Of a DNA stretch of 64,000 nucleotides, positions 19,710 to 29,405 are shown piece after piece. Position 1 is the first letter of the stretch. Each line of letters starts with the position of its first letter. This DNA comes from an uncultured bacterium (GTDB lineage Bacteria; Myxococcota_A; Polyangia; Polyangiales; Houyiibacteriaceae), in contig CALJDU010000012.1 in assembly GCA_938024995.1 (NCBI GenBank), forward strand, positions 124,001 through 188,000, written 5' to 3'. The translations under genes were made by a program, and so were the position numbers. Below the pieces are notes generated by a model. The model searched no databases and had not been told where the DNA came from. It saw nothing but the letters and a program-made list of their open reading frames with translations.

Positions 19710-20480
19710 ATGAACCGCTTCGCGAACCGCGCCATCATTCTCGCCGCAGGAAAAGGGACTCGCCTGGTGAGCGGCTTTGACTTCCCAAAGCCCCTCAAGC
19801 ACGTCGCTGGGATCCCGCTCATTGTTCGCGTCATCCGCTCTCTTGAGCGTGGTGGAGTCTCCGAGGTTGTGGTCGTCGTGGGTTACCTCAAGGACACGCT
19901 GATGCGTGGTCTCGCGCACTACTCGTTCAACGCGAAGATCATCTTCGTGGAAAACGATGAGTACGAGAAGCCGAACGGAACCTCCCTCCTCAAGGCGGCC
20001 GATCACGTCACCGGCCCCACTTACCTCACGATGAGCGACCATCTCTGGTCGCCTCGTCTTCTCACCGCGGTCGGTCGCTACCCGCTGATGGACGATGAAG
20101 CCGTTCTGGGCGTCGACTACCAGATCGACCGTTGCTTCGATCTCGACGACGCGACCAAGGTTCAGGTCGACGGCGATCGGGTCGAGAACATCGGAAAGAT
20201 GATCCCGACCTACGACTGTCTCGACACCGGTGTCTTTCGCATTACGCCCGCGCTCATCGAGGCGCTCAAGGACGCCGACGGCCCAGATGGCGTCTCGCTC
20301 TCTCAAGGTGTGGGCGCGCTCGCCGCCCGCGGGAAGATGCGCACCGCAGACGTCAACGGCGCCAGCTGGATCGATGTCGACACCCCCGCCGCGCATCGGA
20401 TCGCGGAGCAGCTTATCGCGCGTTATGGCGATGACCTCGAGGTGCCGCGGCACCTGTCCGCCGCCGCTGCCTGCGCTTAA
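19710..20480 (+). CDS. inositol-1-phosphate cytidylyltransferase-like nucleotidyltransferase (IPCT)
   Basis: AIILAAGKGTRL, EKPNGTSLLKAADHV, TMSDHLWS, DATKVQVDGDRVENIGKMIPTYDCLDTGVF, WIDVDT. Confidence 0.82.
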   Translation: MNRFANRAIILAAGKGTRLVSGFDFPKPLKHVAGIPLIVRVIRSLERGGVSEVVVVVGYLKDTLMRGLAHYSFNAKIIFVENDEYEKPNGTSLLKAADHVTGPTYLTMSDHLWSPRLLTAVGRYPLMDDEAVLGVDYQIDRCFDLDDATKVQVDGDRVENIGKMIPTYDCLDTGVFRITPALIEALKDADGPDGVSLSQGVGALAARGKMRTADVNGASWIDVDTPAAHRIAEQLIARYGDDLEVPRHLSAAAACA

Positions 20481-20629
20481 GCGTCCGTTACCACTCCACG
20501 TTTCTGAGAACGTCTTTGAACGTGAGCGACTCGCTCGCGCCGCCCCACTCTTCTCTCTCGCTCACTCCACCCATCGCCCTCGCGCAAAGACACACTTCGT
20601 GTTAACCGAGGCGCAAGGAGCTCGTCGTT

Positions 20630-21943
20630 ATGAAGCAACCCGTCTCAATCGCCCCCGCCGAAGGAAAGCTCGGGATCCTCTTGCCCGGCATGGGCGCCGT
20701 CGGCACCACGTTCATCGCGGGCTGCCTGCTCGCCCGCCAAAACGTCGCGAAGCCCTTTGGCTCACTGACGCAGATGGGGACCATTCGGCTCGGAAAGCGA
20801 ACCGAGAACAAGACTCCGCTCATCAAGGACTTCGTCCCGCTCGCCGAGATGCCGGACTTGGTTTTCGGTGGCTGGGATCTCTTCCCAGACAACGCCTACG
20901 AGGCCGCCAAGACCGCTGAGGTTCTCACCGAGAAGCACCTCGACGCGATCAAGGACGAGCTCGAAGCCATCAAGCCGATGAAGGCGGTGTTCTTCCCAGA
21001 GTTCGTCAAGCGCCTCCGCGGTGAGCACGTCAAAGAGCAGACGAACAAGATGGAGCTGGCGGAAGCAGTCCGCGAAGACATCCGTCGGTTCAAAAAGGAC
21101 AACGGCCTCGACCGCGTCGTGACCGTGTGGTGCGGTTCGACCGAGGTCCACCGCGAGCCGACCGCCGTCCATCAGTCGGTGAAGGCGTTCGAGCAAGGGC
21201 TGCGTGATTCCGATCCCGCGATCAGTCCCTCGCAGATCTACTGCTGGGCCTGCCTCAAGGAAGGTGTCCCCTACGCCAACGGCGCGCCCCATCTCACGGG
21301 CGACGTGCCCGCGATGCTCGAGCTCGCGCGCGAGACCCGCACCCCGCTTGGCGGCAAAGACTTCAAGACCGGCCAGACCTTGATGAAGACCATCCTCGCG
21401 CCCGGTATGCGTGCGCGGATGCTCGGTATCCGCGGCTGGTTCTCGACCAACATCTTGGGCAACCGAGACGGCGAGGTTCTCGACGATCCGGAGAGCTTCA
21501 AGTCCAAGGAGGTCAGCAAGCTCGGCGTGCTCGAGACCGTCCTCCAGCCGGAGCTCCACCCGGAACTCTACGGCGACATGTACCACAAGGTTCGCATCAA
21601 CTATTACCCGCCGCGCGGTGACCAAAAAGAGGGCTGGGACAACATCGATATCTTCGGATGGCTCGGCTACCCGATGCAGATCAAGATCGACTTCCTGTGC
21701 CGGGACTCCATCCTCGCGGCCCCGCTGGTCCTCGACCTCGCGCTCTTTATGGATCTGGCCAAGCGCGCAGGGATGAGCGGCATCCAGGAGTGGCTCTCCT
21801 TCTACTTCAAGAGCCCGATCACGGCGCCGGAACTCTACCCGGAGAACGACCTCTTCGTGCAGATGGTCAAGATGAAGAACATGCTCCGCTGGATGAAGAA
21901 CGAAGACCTCATCACGCACCTCGGACACGAGTACTACGATTAG
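20630..21943 (+). CDS. inositol-3-phosphate synthase
   Basis: KLGILLPGMGAVGTTFIAG, VVTVWCGSTE, IKIDFLCRDSILAAPLVLDLALF. Confidence 0.92.
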   Translation: MKQPVSIAPAEGKLGILLPGMGAVGTTFIAGCLLARQNVAKPFGSLTQMGTIRLGKRTENKTPLIKDFVPLAEMPDLVFGGWDLFPDNAYEAAKTAEVLTEKHLDAIKDELEAIKPMKAVFFPEFVKRLRGEHVKEQTNKMELAEAVREDIRRFKKDNGLDRVVTVWCGSTEVHREPTAVHQSVKAFEQGLRDSDPAISPSQIYCWACLKEGVPYANGAPHLTGDVPAMLELARETRTPLGGKDFKTGQTLMKTILAPGMRARMLGIRGWFSTNILGNRDGEVLDDPESFKSKEVSKLGVLETVLQPELHPELYGDMYHKVRINYYPPRGDQKEGWDNIDIFGWLGYPMQIKIDFLCRDSILAAPLVLDLALFMDLAKRAGMSGIQEWLSFYFKSPITAPELYPENDLFVQMVKMKNMLRWMKNEDLITHLGHEYYD

Positions 21944-22127
21944 TTAGGAGGGGCTGTCCGCCCCTCCCTCCAAACGAGCAAGTAGTTTGGAGCCTCCCTC
22001 CCATGTTCGCTCCGCTCAACGCTCCTTCGTCGCTCTGCGCTCCTTCGTCGCTTCTTCGTGCTGCGGCGGCGACCTATAGCGAGCGGCCTCTCCTCGTCGT
22101 TCTTCTCATTCGAGAGGCAGTGCCGGG

Positions 22128-23621
22128 TTGAGTAGCTACGATCCGGCGATCAAGCGGGGCGCGTTTATCAACACGCTCGGGCTGCTCGGGAAGCTCCTCT
22201 TCCCCGCGCTGATCTTCGTCCTCACGAAGCTCTTCGGGGCGGAGACGATGGGCTACACCTTCATCGCGCTCACGCTGATGGAGCTCGGCGGGAGCATCGC
22301 CGCGAGCGGCTTTATGGACGCGGGGACGCTCTTCGCGTCGCCCCACGTTGAAGAGATCGAAGATGACGCGGTCGGCGCCGAGCAGACCGCCGCCGCGCGC
22401 GTCATGATGAACCGCGTCGTCGGCAACGCGCTCTTCTGGTCGCTGGGGATCTCGATCGCGGTCGCCGTGCTCGTCACCTTCTTCGCGCGTCCCGTCATCG
22501 CGCGCTTCCTCCCGAGCTACGAAGCGCTGCTCCCGGGCCTCACCTTCGTCGCGTGGTCGCTCCCCTTCTTGGCGTTCGCCCAGGTCGTCACCTCGGCGAC
22601 CAAGGCGCACTTGCGGATGGAGTGGGACGCGCTTCTGTCGGGTGCACGTCCAGCGCTGCTCCTCGCGGCGGGCTGTCTCGCGTGGGCGATTTCCCCCGAC
22701 CTGACGACGCTGCTGGCGAGCTTTCTCGGCGCGCAAATCGCGCTCGCCCTCCTCGCGTTGATTCCGCTCTCGCGCCACTTCGATCCACGCGCGGTGTTGC
22801 GCGAGACCCTCGCGCCCACCTTCGTCCCGGGGCTCTTGCGTTTCGCGTTGCCGCAGGGCCTGAACCACACCTTCTCGATCTACAACACCCGGCTCGACGT
22901 GCTGATGTTGGCCGCGCTCTCGACCTCGCCGACGCAGGTGGCGTGGTACAGCACGGCGGCGTACCTCACGAGCAATCTGCAACAAGTCCGAATCGTCTTT
23001 AGCACCGCGCTCGCCCCGGTGGTCGCCCGTGAAAAGAAGCGCGGCGCGGTCGACGCGCTTAATCGCGAGCTCAGCCGCGCGGCGCGCTGGACCGCCCAGA
23101 TCGCGGTGCCCATCGCGATCGCCTTCGTTGTCCTGCGCGATGATGTCCTCGTGCTCGTCGACCAAGCCTACGCGGGCGCGCAGAGCGGCTTTGTCGTGGT
23201 GCTCTTGATCGCGCCTCTCGCCAGCTGCCTCTTCGGCCTCGCCGGGAACTTCGTCGCGTACACGGGTCACGCCGCGGTGAACCTGATGAACGGCGTCGCG
23301 ATCGCGGGGATCAACACCGCGCTGAACTTCTTCTTGATCCCGCGGCTCGGGTTGATCGGCGCCGCGCTCGCGACCGCGATCTCTCTCGTCATCGTGATCA
23401 CTGCGCAGAACATCGAGCTCTACGTTCTGGAGCGTGTGCGGATCACGCTCCGTGCGTTGGCCTGGCCACTCGCGGGCCTGCTCATCGCGACGGCCGCGTT
23501 GATCTTCTTCTGGGACCCGGCGCACAGCATGACGCTCGGAGCGCGCCTCGCGCTCGCCTCCGCGCTCACGCTCGTGGCGGTCGGGATGAGCCGCGTGTCG
23601 GCGATCCGGGCGCGCCCGTAG
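22128..23621 (+). CDS. polysaccharide/lipid flippase (MOP superfamily, Wzx/MATE-like)
   Basis: About 12-14 hydrophobic segments; N-terminal LGLLGKLLFPALIFVLTKLFGAETMGYT; TTG or alternative start. Confidence 0.78.
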   Translation: MSSYDPAIKRGAFINTLGLLGKLLFPALIFVLTKLFGAETMGYTFIALTLMELGGSIAASGFMDAGTLFASPHVEEIEDDAVGAEQTAAARVMMNRVVGNALFWSLGISIAVAVLVTFFARPVIARFLPSYEALLPGLTFVAWSLPFLAFAQVVTSATKAHLRMEWDALLSGARPALLLAAGCLAWAISPDLTTLLASFLGAQIALALLALIPLSRHFDPRAVLRETLAPTFVPGLLRFALPQGLNHTFSIYNTRLDVLMLAALSTSPTQVAWYSTAAYLTSNLQQVRIVFSTALAPVVAREKKRGAVDALNRELSRAARWTAQIAVPIAIAFVVLRDDVLVLVDQAYAGAQSGFVVVLLIAPLASCLFGLAGNFVAYTGHAAVNLMNGVAIAGINTALNFFLIPRLGLIGAALATAISLVIVITAQNIELYVLERVRITLRALAWPLAGLLIATAALIFFWDPAHSMTLGARLALASALTLVAVGMSRVSAIRARP

Positions 23622-23638
23622 CTCGCGCGACAGCTCGC

Positions 23639-24382
23639 TCAGCGCGTGGCGGAGAGCACGTCGAAGACCTCCGTCACGCGACGCGGGAACGCGGCGTCTT
23701 GGTCTGTCGAGAACGCCGCGTCGAGCGGGAGGCGATCGCGAAAGCGATCGAGGAACTCGGAGCGACTCGACGTCACGACCACCCGCACGATGCGCTGCAC
23801 CCGGATCTCGCGGAACCCGAGATCACGGAGCAGCGGCCGCAAGCGATAACGGATGAACGCGCGTGAGAAGAGGGTCCGCGACGATGGCCGACGGTCGAAG
23901 GCGTCGCTGACAAAATCGAGCAGCTCACGTTCATGCCCGGCGCCGTGACCCGACACGACCACGCGTCCACCCGCTGACAGCACCCGACGCCACTCCAACG
24001 CGTATGCCTCGAGCGCTTCGCTATCGGAGAGGTCCCGCGCCAAGACACCGAACACCGACGCGCTCGCGAGCGGCAAGAGCGGTCCGCAAGTGTGACGAAC
24101 ATCTTGTCCCCGCTCACGCCCGCGCTCCGACAAGGCGCGGGACCGCGTGAAGCCGATCACGTTCGCGCCGCGAGAGCATGACGTCGACGCGAGTCGCGCG
24201 CCGCGATCCAGCTCATCGAGCGAGCGGATACCGATGGCCGCGACGGTCCCCCCGTAGGGAAGCGCGAGCTCAAGGCTGAGCTGCGCGTCGAGCACATTGT
24301 CTTCGGTGAGGTTCGGAGCCGAACTTGCGTAGGTGGAAAGCACAACGGTCTGTTGCGCGATCGCTCCACCGCGTTCACCCAC
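23639..24382 (-). CDS. class I SAM-dependent methyltransferase-like protein
   Basis: Motif order ALPYGGTVAAIGI...VFGVLARDLSDSEALEAYALEWRRVLSAGGRVVVSGHG...RPLLRDLGFREIRV. Confidence 0.6.
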   Translation of the reverse strand: MGERGGAIAQQTVVLSTYASSAPNLTEDNVLDAQLSLELALPYGGTVAAIGIRSLDELDRGARLASTSCSRGANVIGFTRSRALSERGRERGQDVRHTCGPLLPLASASVFGVLARDLSDSEALEAYALEWRRVLSAGGRVVVSGHGAGHERELLDFVSDAFDRRPSSRTLFSRAFIRYRLRPLLRDLGFREIRVQRIVRVVVTSSRSEFLDRFRDRLPLDAAFSTDQDAAFPRRVTEVFDVLSATR

Positions 24383-24462
24383 TGTTCATGGACGCTCCCT
24401 TTTGCGCTCGACAACCCCTATTTGTGTGGGAGCATCCGCGCGCCGAAGAGGTGGAGGTCGTC

Positions 24463-26838
24463 GTGCAAAGAAACTTAGTCATCGCGCTCTATATGTTGAG
24501 CAGCGCCACTGTTTACGCGCAAGACGCGACCCCCGAGGCGCCCAACGAGAACGCCGCGACGACCGAAGGCGCCGCCAGCGATGCGCGCGATGAGGCGAAC
24601 GCGAGCGACGATGGGACCGCGGACCCATCAGAGGGCGAAACCGAGGCGGAGACGGCCCCAGCCGCAGCGACCGAGGCGCCGCCCGCGGCGGCCACCACCA
24701 TGGCGCGTATCGTCAGCGGGGGCGTCAGCCTCGGCGCGTACCAAGCCGGTGTGCTTTACGTGGAAGGAGAGTGGTTCAAAGGCGACCCCACGCTGCACGT
24801 TCCTCTCGCGACGGGCGCGTCCGCCGGGAGCGCCAACTCGCTCTTGTCCGCGATCTCATCTTGTCTGCCGCGCAACGACGACCCCACCCAAGACCTCGGT
24901 TACCAGACCTGGATGGACCTTGGGTACAACGACCTCTTTGATCGCGACGCGGTCGAGGCGACCCACGTGTTCACCCGCGCTCCGCTCGCGCGCAGCATCG
25001 ATCGCATCGAGACGATTTGGCGCGACGGCCTCCCCGAAGACTGCGACCTGCTCGTCGGGATGAGCGCGACCCGACTCCGCGCGACCTCAACCGACCTCCA
25101 CAGCTCACTCGACATCCCGCGGATGAACGAGGGCTTCACCTTTCGCATAAAGGGTCGCGGTGAAGGCCGCCCTCCGCTGATCGAGAACATCGTGTTGACC
25201 GACACCGCGTTCCCGCACCCGCTGCTCCCCTTTTCTTCCGAGGAGACCGAAGAAGCGATCACCAACAACGTCGGTCTGATCGGCAAGCTCGTCTTCGCGT
25301 CAGCCGCCTTCCCGGGTGCCTTTGCGCCGGTCGAGCTCCCCTACTGTTTGAGCGACCCCGACGCGGCCACGGCGACGAGCGAGTGCGCGGAAGCGACTCA
25401 CCGCGCGATGTTTGTCGACGGAGGAGTCCTCGACAACAACCCGCTTAACTTGGCCACGCGGATCGCCGAGCACGAAAACCTCGGCCCCATCGGCTACTCC
25501 TATCTCGACCCGGACGCGACGGCCTTCCCCTTTGTCCACGGCGTCGCCGACGACGAGACCCCCGGCTTCTTCGGGATGCTCACCGGTCTCCTCGGCGAGT
25601 TCGTGTCGACCGCGCGTGCTCAGGAGCTCGCGCGCGTGGCCGAGAGCGACCCCGACCTCATCCGCCAGCTCTACGTGCTGCAGCGAAACTTCCCGACGGT
25701 GAGCGAACAGCTCTCCGCCTTCTTGGGGTTCTTCGAGGAGGAGTTCCGGCGCTTCGACTTCTACCTCGGTATGTACGACGCCTTCTCGTCGCTCCGCACG
25801 ACGTACCACGCGCTGCCGCCGGAGGTGCTCTTCTCCCTCCTCACCGCGCTCCACCCGACCGTCATGACGAACGATCCGGCGCAGGTCGACGAACACTGGA
25901 AGCCCTTCGTCTGCTTGGTCGGCGCGCTCGAAGAGGACGCCGCGCACTGGCTCCCGGCGTGTGAAGACCCTGCCCTTCGCGACTTCGCCATCCTCACGCA
26001 GGTGACCCTCGACCGCCTCTACGCGATGTGCCGCGACATCGACGACCCGGGCTCACACAAGCACTGCCAACGCTCCGCGCGAGGGGAAGCGCCACCGCGA
26101 ATCGTGCCTTCGGTCGATGAAGAGGTCGACACTGGGACGCGCCTGGAGAACGAAGAAGACCTCGATCACACGCTCCGCCTGCTCGGCGAGTACGGCTTTC
26201 ACTTTGAGGATCTTGGGCTCGACCGAGACGAGAGCGAGTACGGCCGGGTCAAGCTCCGCCGCGCCATCCTCGCGATGACCTCCGCGATGGCGGACGCGCA
26301 GACCGAGAGCAGCAGCGGCTTCTTGCTCAAGACCGGCGGTCGCTACCTCGCGAACTCGATTCAGTACGAGCCTCCGCGCAACTGGATGTACGTCTCCGTC
26401 GGCAACAACGTGGAGTTCGGGGCGAGCGTCCTTCCGTGGAACTGGCTACGCAGCTGGCTACGGTTGAACTTCGCGCTGCGCATCAACGGCCTCTCGTCCC
26501 TCCTCGACTTCGGGACCGCGTCGGTGAACTTCACGCTCGCGGCGGGGCCGGAGTTTCAGATCTTGCCGCTCTCCTCTCCGGTGATTCAGCCGGTCATCGG
26601 AATCCGGGGTGGCTACCGCTTCGCGAGCCGAGACCGTTTCCACGCGCGCGAGTGCACCGCAACGGTCTCCCTCAACGACCGACGCAACTGCAGCCAAGGT
26701 GTTGTTCAGACTTACCTCGCGCTCGGCATCATCGAGCGGATCCGGATCCAGATCGGGCTCACCTTCTTCCCGACGTCCCATGACTTCGGGACGCGGATCG
26801 CCGAGGTCGACTTCGGTCTCGGCGTCCAGTTCTTCTAG
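24463..26838 (+). CDS. secreted patatin-like phospholipase with C-terminal beta-barrel-like region
   Basis: GGVSLGAYQAG oxyanion motif, GASAGS nucleophile elbow, DGG in MFVDGGVLDNNPLNLA; N-terminal signal peptide from GTG 24463; C-terminus ends in Phe (FGLGVQFF). Confidence 0.8.
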   Translation: MQRNLVIALYMLSSATVYAQDATPEAPNENAATTEGAASDARDEANASDDGTADPSEGETEAETAPAAATEAPPAAATTMARIVSGGVSLGAYQAGVLYVEGEWFKGDPTLHVPLATGASAGSANSLLSAISSCLPRNDDPTQDLGYQTWMDLGYNDLFDRDAVEATHVFTRAPLARSIDRIETIWRDGLPEDCDLLVGMSATRLRATSTDLHSSLDIPRMNEGFTFRIKGRGEGRPPLIENIVLTDTAFPHPLLPFSSEETEEAITNNVGLIGKLVFASAAFPGAFAPVELPYCLSDPDAATATSECAEATHRAMFVDGGVLDNNPLNLATRIAEHENLGPIGYSYLDPDATAFPFVHGVADDETPGFFGMLTGLLGEFVSTARAQELARVAESDPDLIRQLYVLQRNFPTVSEQLSAFLGFFEEEFRRFDFYLGMYDAFSSLRTTYHALPPEVLFSLLTALHPTVMTNDPAQVDEHWKPFVCLVGALEEDAAHWLPACEDPALRDFAILTQVTLDRLYAMCRDIDDPGSHKHCQRSARGEAPPRIVPSVDEEVDTGTRLENEEDLDHTLRLLGEYGFHFEDLGLDRDESEYGRVKLRRAILAMTSAMADAQTESSSGFLLKTGGRYLANSIQYEPPRNWMYVSVGNNVEFGASVLPWNWLRSWLRLNFALRINGLSSLLDFGTASVNFTLAAGPEFQILPLSSPVIQPVIGIRGGYRFASRDRFHARECTATVSLNDRRNCSQGVVQTYLALGIIERIRIQIGLTFFPTSHDFGTRIAEVDFGLGVQFF

Positions 26839-26879
26839 CAGGCTTAACCTCTCATCTCGCGTGCGGTTCGTCGGACAAA

Positions 26880-27356
26880 GTGCGACCGTCCCCCGTGCGT
26901 GGATGGGTGGTGCTCTCGGTGTTCGTGGCGGGCTGCTCTTGTGGGAGCTCGCACGGACGTGACGCCAGCGCGGAAGACACCGCGAGCGACACCACTTCGG
27001 GCGACACTCGCGACACGAGCGTCGACGACACGACCGTCGATACCGAAGAGACGCCCTTCGACACCGCGCCGCTCGGAACGCTCTGCGAGCGACGCGGCGG
27101 CACCTGTGAGCCTGGGCGCTGGGCGAACTGTCCGGCTGGAACGCGACCGACAGGAGACATCCACGCCGACTGTCTCCCCGAGGGCCGCCTACGCGGCTAC
27201 TTCTGTTGCGTTCCGGCCGAGAGCGCCGCGTGCAGTGACAGCGAAGACATGCTCGATTGCTTCGCGGGCGACTGTGAACTTTGCTGGGAGCCGGCCGCTC
27301 GCGGCGGCCGCTGCGCGGAGGGGCGGACGTGCTGTGGCTATACCTGCCTCGACTGA
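26880..27356 (+). CDS. hypothetical Cys-rich lipoprotein
   Basis: Lipobox VFVAGCSCG, Asp/Thr-rich linker then Cys-rich domain. Confidence 0.45.
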   Translation: MRPSPVRGWVVLSVFVAGCSCGSSHGRDASAEDTASDTTSGDTRDTSVDDTTVDTEETPFDTAPLGTLCERRGGTCEPGRWANCPAGTRPTGDIHADCLPEGRLRGYFCCVPAESAACSDSEDMLDCFAGDCELCWEPAARGGRCAEGRTCCGYTCLD

Positions 27357-28357
27357 GACCGGCTTCGCTGCGGTGAGCGTAACGCAGCGCGCTCTCGCGA
27401 CCGCCACTCTTTGTGCCACAGCAAGAACGCGCGGTCCGACGGCACGTAGCAGTTCTCCGATGCGTCGAAGTCCGGCCCCGCGGAGACCAGCATCGCTTCA
27501 TCGTCCGGTTGAATCAGCTGCAGCTCGCTGACCACCGCGAGCCACGCGATCAGTTTCCCGACGAGCGGCCAGGTGTGGGTATAGCGGAACGCGAGATACG
27601 TTCGCGTCGCGTCCACCGGCGTCACGAACGCGGTGAGCACGACGCCGCTTAACTTGGCGACGAGCGTTCCAGGGAAGCGCAGCTTCATCGACATGAAGAG
27701 CCCCCCGCGATCACGTGGGCCGTCCTCCTTCCTGAGCCGCCCAGAGAACGAAATCACGTCGCCCTCCTGGTCGACCTCAAAGGGATCCAGCCGCGTCCCC
27801 ACTCGCGCGAACGGCCGATGCGCGAACGGGAAGTGGTGGATGTCCATCTGACCTTCGATCACGCGCGGGTACGGAGCGTCCCAGGTCAGCTCCGCCACCA
27901 CCGAGCCCCGCGTCCCGTCTGGCGTATCGTCGGTCACCGGGAGCGGGAGCGACTCCACGTCAGGGCCATGCCCCAGCCACACGAAGCCGTACGCTTCCCG
28001 GGTCGGAAACGTCGAGAGCGACATCCGTGACGACGGTCGGTAGCCCTCCCCTTCGCACGGCACCGCGGCGCACGAGCCATCTCCCCGAAAGCGAAAGCCG
28101 TGGTAGCGGCACGTAAGCTCCCCGTTCACGACGCGCCCCGCCGCGAGATCCGCGCCGCGGTGGGGACAGCGCGCGTCCGCGATCACCGCGGCGCCGTCTG
28201 CTCTTCGGAACGCCACGAGGTCACGACCGAGGCGACGAACGCCGCGCGGCCTCCGGCGAAGCGCGGAAGAAGGCATGATCGCGTACCAGGCAAAGGGATA
28301 CTCTTCCTCCGAGCGGACGACCGGGAGAGCGCGGCGAGCCAGTGTGGGTTTCGGCAT
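27338..28357 (-). CDS. Rieske [2Fe-2S] aromatic ring-hydroxylating oxygenase-like protein
   Basis: Rieske motif CPHRGADLAAGRVVNGELTCRYHGF. Confidence 0.86.
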   Translation of the reverse strand: MPKPTLARRALPVVRSEEEYPFAWYAIMPSSALRRRPRGVRRLGRDLVAFRRADGAAVIADARCPHRGADLAAGRVVNGELTCRYHGFRFRGDGSCAAVPCEGEGYRPSSRMSLSTFPTREAYGFVWLGHGPDVESLPLPVTDDTPDGTRGSVVAELTWDAPYPRVIEGQMDIHHFPFAHRPFARVGTRLDPFEVDQEGDVISFSGRLRKEDGPRDRGGLFMSMKLRFPGTLVAKLSGVVLTAFVTPVDATRTYLAFRYTHTWPLVGKLIAWLAVVSELQLIQPDDEAMLVSAGPDFDASENCYVPSDRAFLLWHKEWRSRERAALRSPQRSRSQSRQV

Positions 28358-28438
28358 AAGGCCAACCTAGTGAGGCTCCCCGCGACGTGATTGACCGCGC
28401 CCGCCGAAACGACTGACCGCCCCCGCCACCCCATCAAC

Positions 28439-29401
28439 ATGACCGACCACCACACGATGCGCGCGAGCATGATGAGCCGCGTGATCACGACCGCACGAAA
28501 GATGGGCTGCGAGCTCGCGCCGATCGAGGTCGTGGACGGCCGCGTCTCGTTGACGCGCTTTTACGACGCGCTGGAGAAAGCGGATGGATCCTGCGGTCCG
28601 CTCTTCTCGATCGAGGTCGCGAAAAACATTGAGGTCGCGGACTTCGACGCGAGCGGCTTTCTCATGATGACCAGCGCGAGCCTCGGCGACGCCATTCGTC
28701 GCGCGCTCCGCTTCCAAACGCTCTGGTCCGACGGGGAGCGTTACGCGATCTCGGAAGACGCACGTGAGGTCCGGATCACGATGTCGCTCGCCGGTCCGCC
28801 GCGCCGCGCGCATGAGATGATGACCGAGATGGCCTTCTATGATCTCGCCGTCAACAGCCGCCCGCTCGTCGGCCGCCCGCTTCCCGCTCTCGCCCTCGCC
28901 TTCGCACAACCTCGCTCCGCCGAAGTGCCTTACGAAGACCTGTTTGGGTGCGCGCTCTCCTTCAACACGCCGACCTCCACGGTCTCGTTCTCCGCAGAGG
29001 CGATGAGCTGGCCGATGGCGATGCAGAACGAAGCGCTCGAGGCGTACTTCCTCGGGAAAGCCACCGAGGAGCTCGCGCAGCGCGTCCCAAAGAGCACGCT
29101 CAGTGGCCGCGTGCTCGCGTTTCTCTCGGGGCGCCTGGAGTCACCGCCGACCACGTCGGACGTGGCCGCGCACTTCAAGATGAGCGAGCGCACGTTGCAG
29201 CGACAGCTTCGCCAAGAGGGCGCGTCCTTTCATCAGCTGCTCGTCGACCTTCGCAAGCGTCGCGCGCGAGAGCTGCTCTCGACGTCGATGTCGATCTCGG
29301 AGATCGCGTACCTGCTCGGGTACTCGGAGCCGAGCGCGTTTCATCGCGCGTTCAAGCGATGGTTTGGTTGCGCGCCATCCGAACATCGCGCGCGCGGCTA
29401 G
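28439..29401 (+). CDS. AraC family transcriptional regulator
   Basis: C-terminal HTH: VAAHFKMSERTLQRQLRQEGASFHQLLVDLRKRRARELLSTSMSISEIAYLLGYSEPSAFHRAFKRWFGCAPSEHR. Confidence 0.92.
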   Translation: MTDHHTMRASMMSRVITTARKMGCELAPIEVVDGRVSLTRFYDALEKADGSCGPLFSIEVAKNIEVADFDASGFLMMTSASLGDAIRRALRFQTLWSDGERYAISEDAREVRITMSLAGPPRRAHEMMTEMAFYDLAVNSRPLVGRPLPALALAFAQPRSAEVPYEDLFGCALSFNTPTSTVSFSAEAMSWPMAMQNEALEAYFLGKATEELAQRVPKSTLSGRVLAFLSGRLESPPTTSDVAAHFKMSERTLQRQLRQEGASFHQLLVDLRKRRARELLSTSMSISEIAYLLGYSEPSAFHRAFKRWFGCAPSEHRARG

Positions 29402-29405
29402 GTCG

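Noticed and set aside
21944-22127. Possible terminator/repeat (GGAGGGGCTGTCCGCCCCTCC and repeated GCTCCTTCGTCGCT)
   Set aside because: Hairpin is clear but lacks a U-tract, and the repeat is short; not strong enough to call a feature.
22074-23525. 483-aa minus-strand ORF
   Set aside because: Charged low-complexity shadow of the flippase gene; no recognisable domain.
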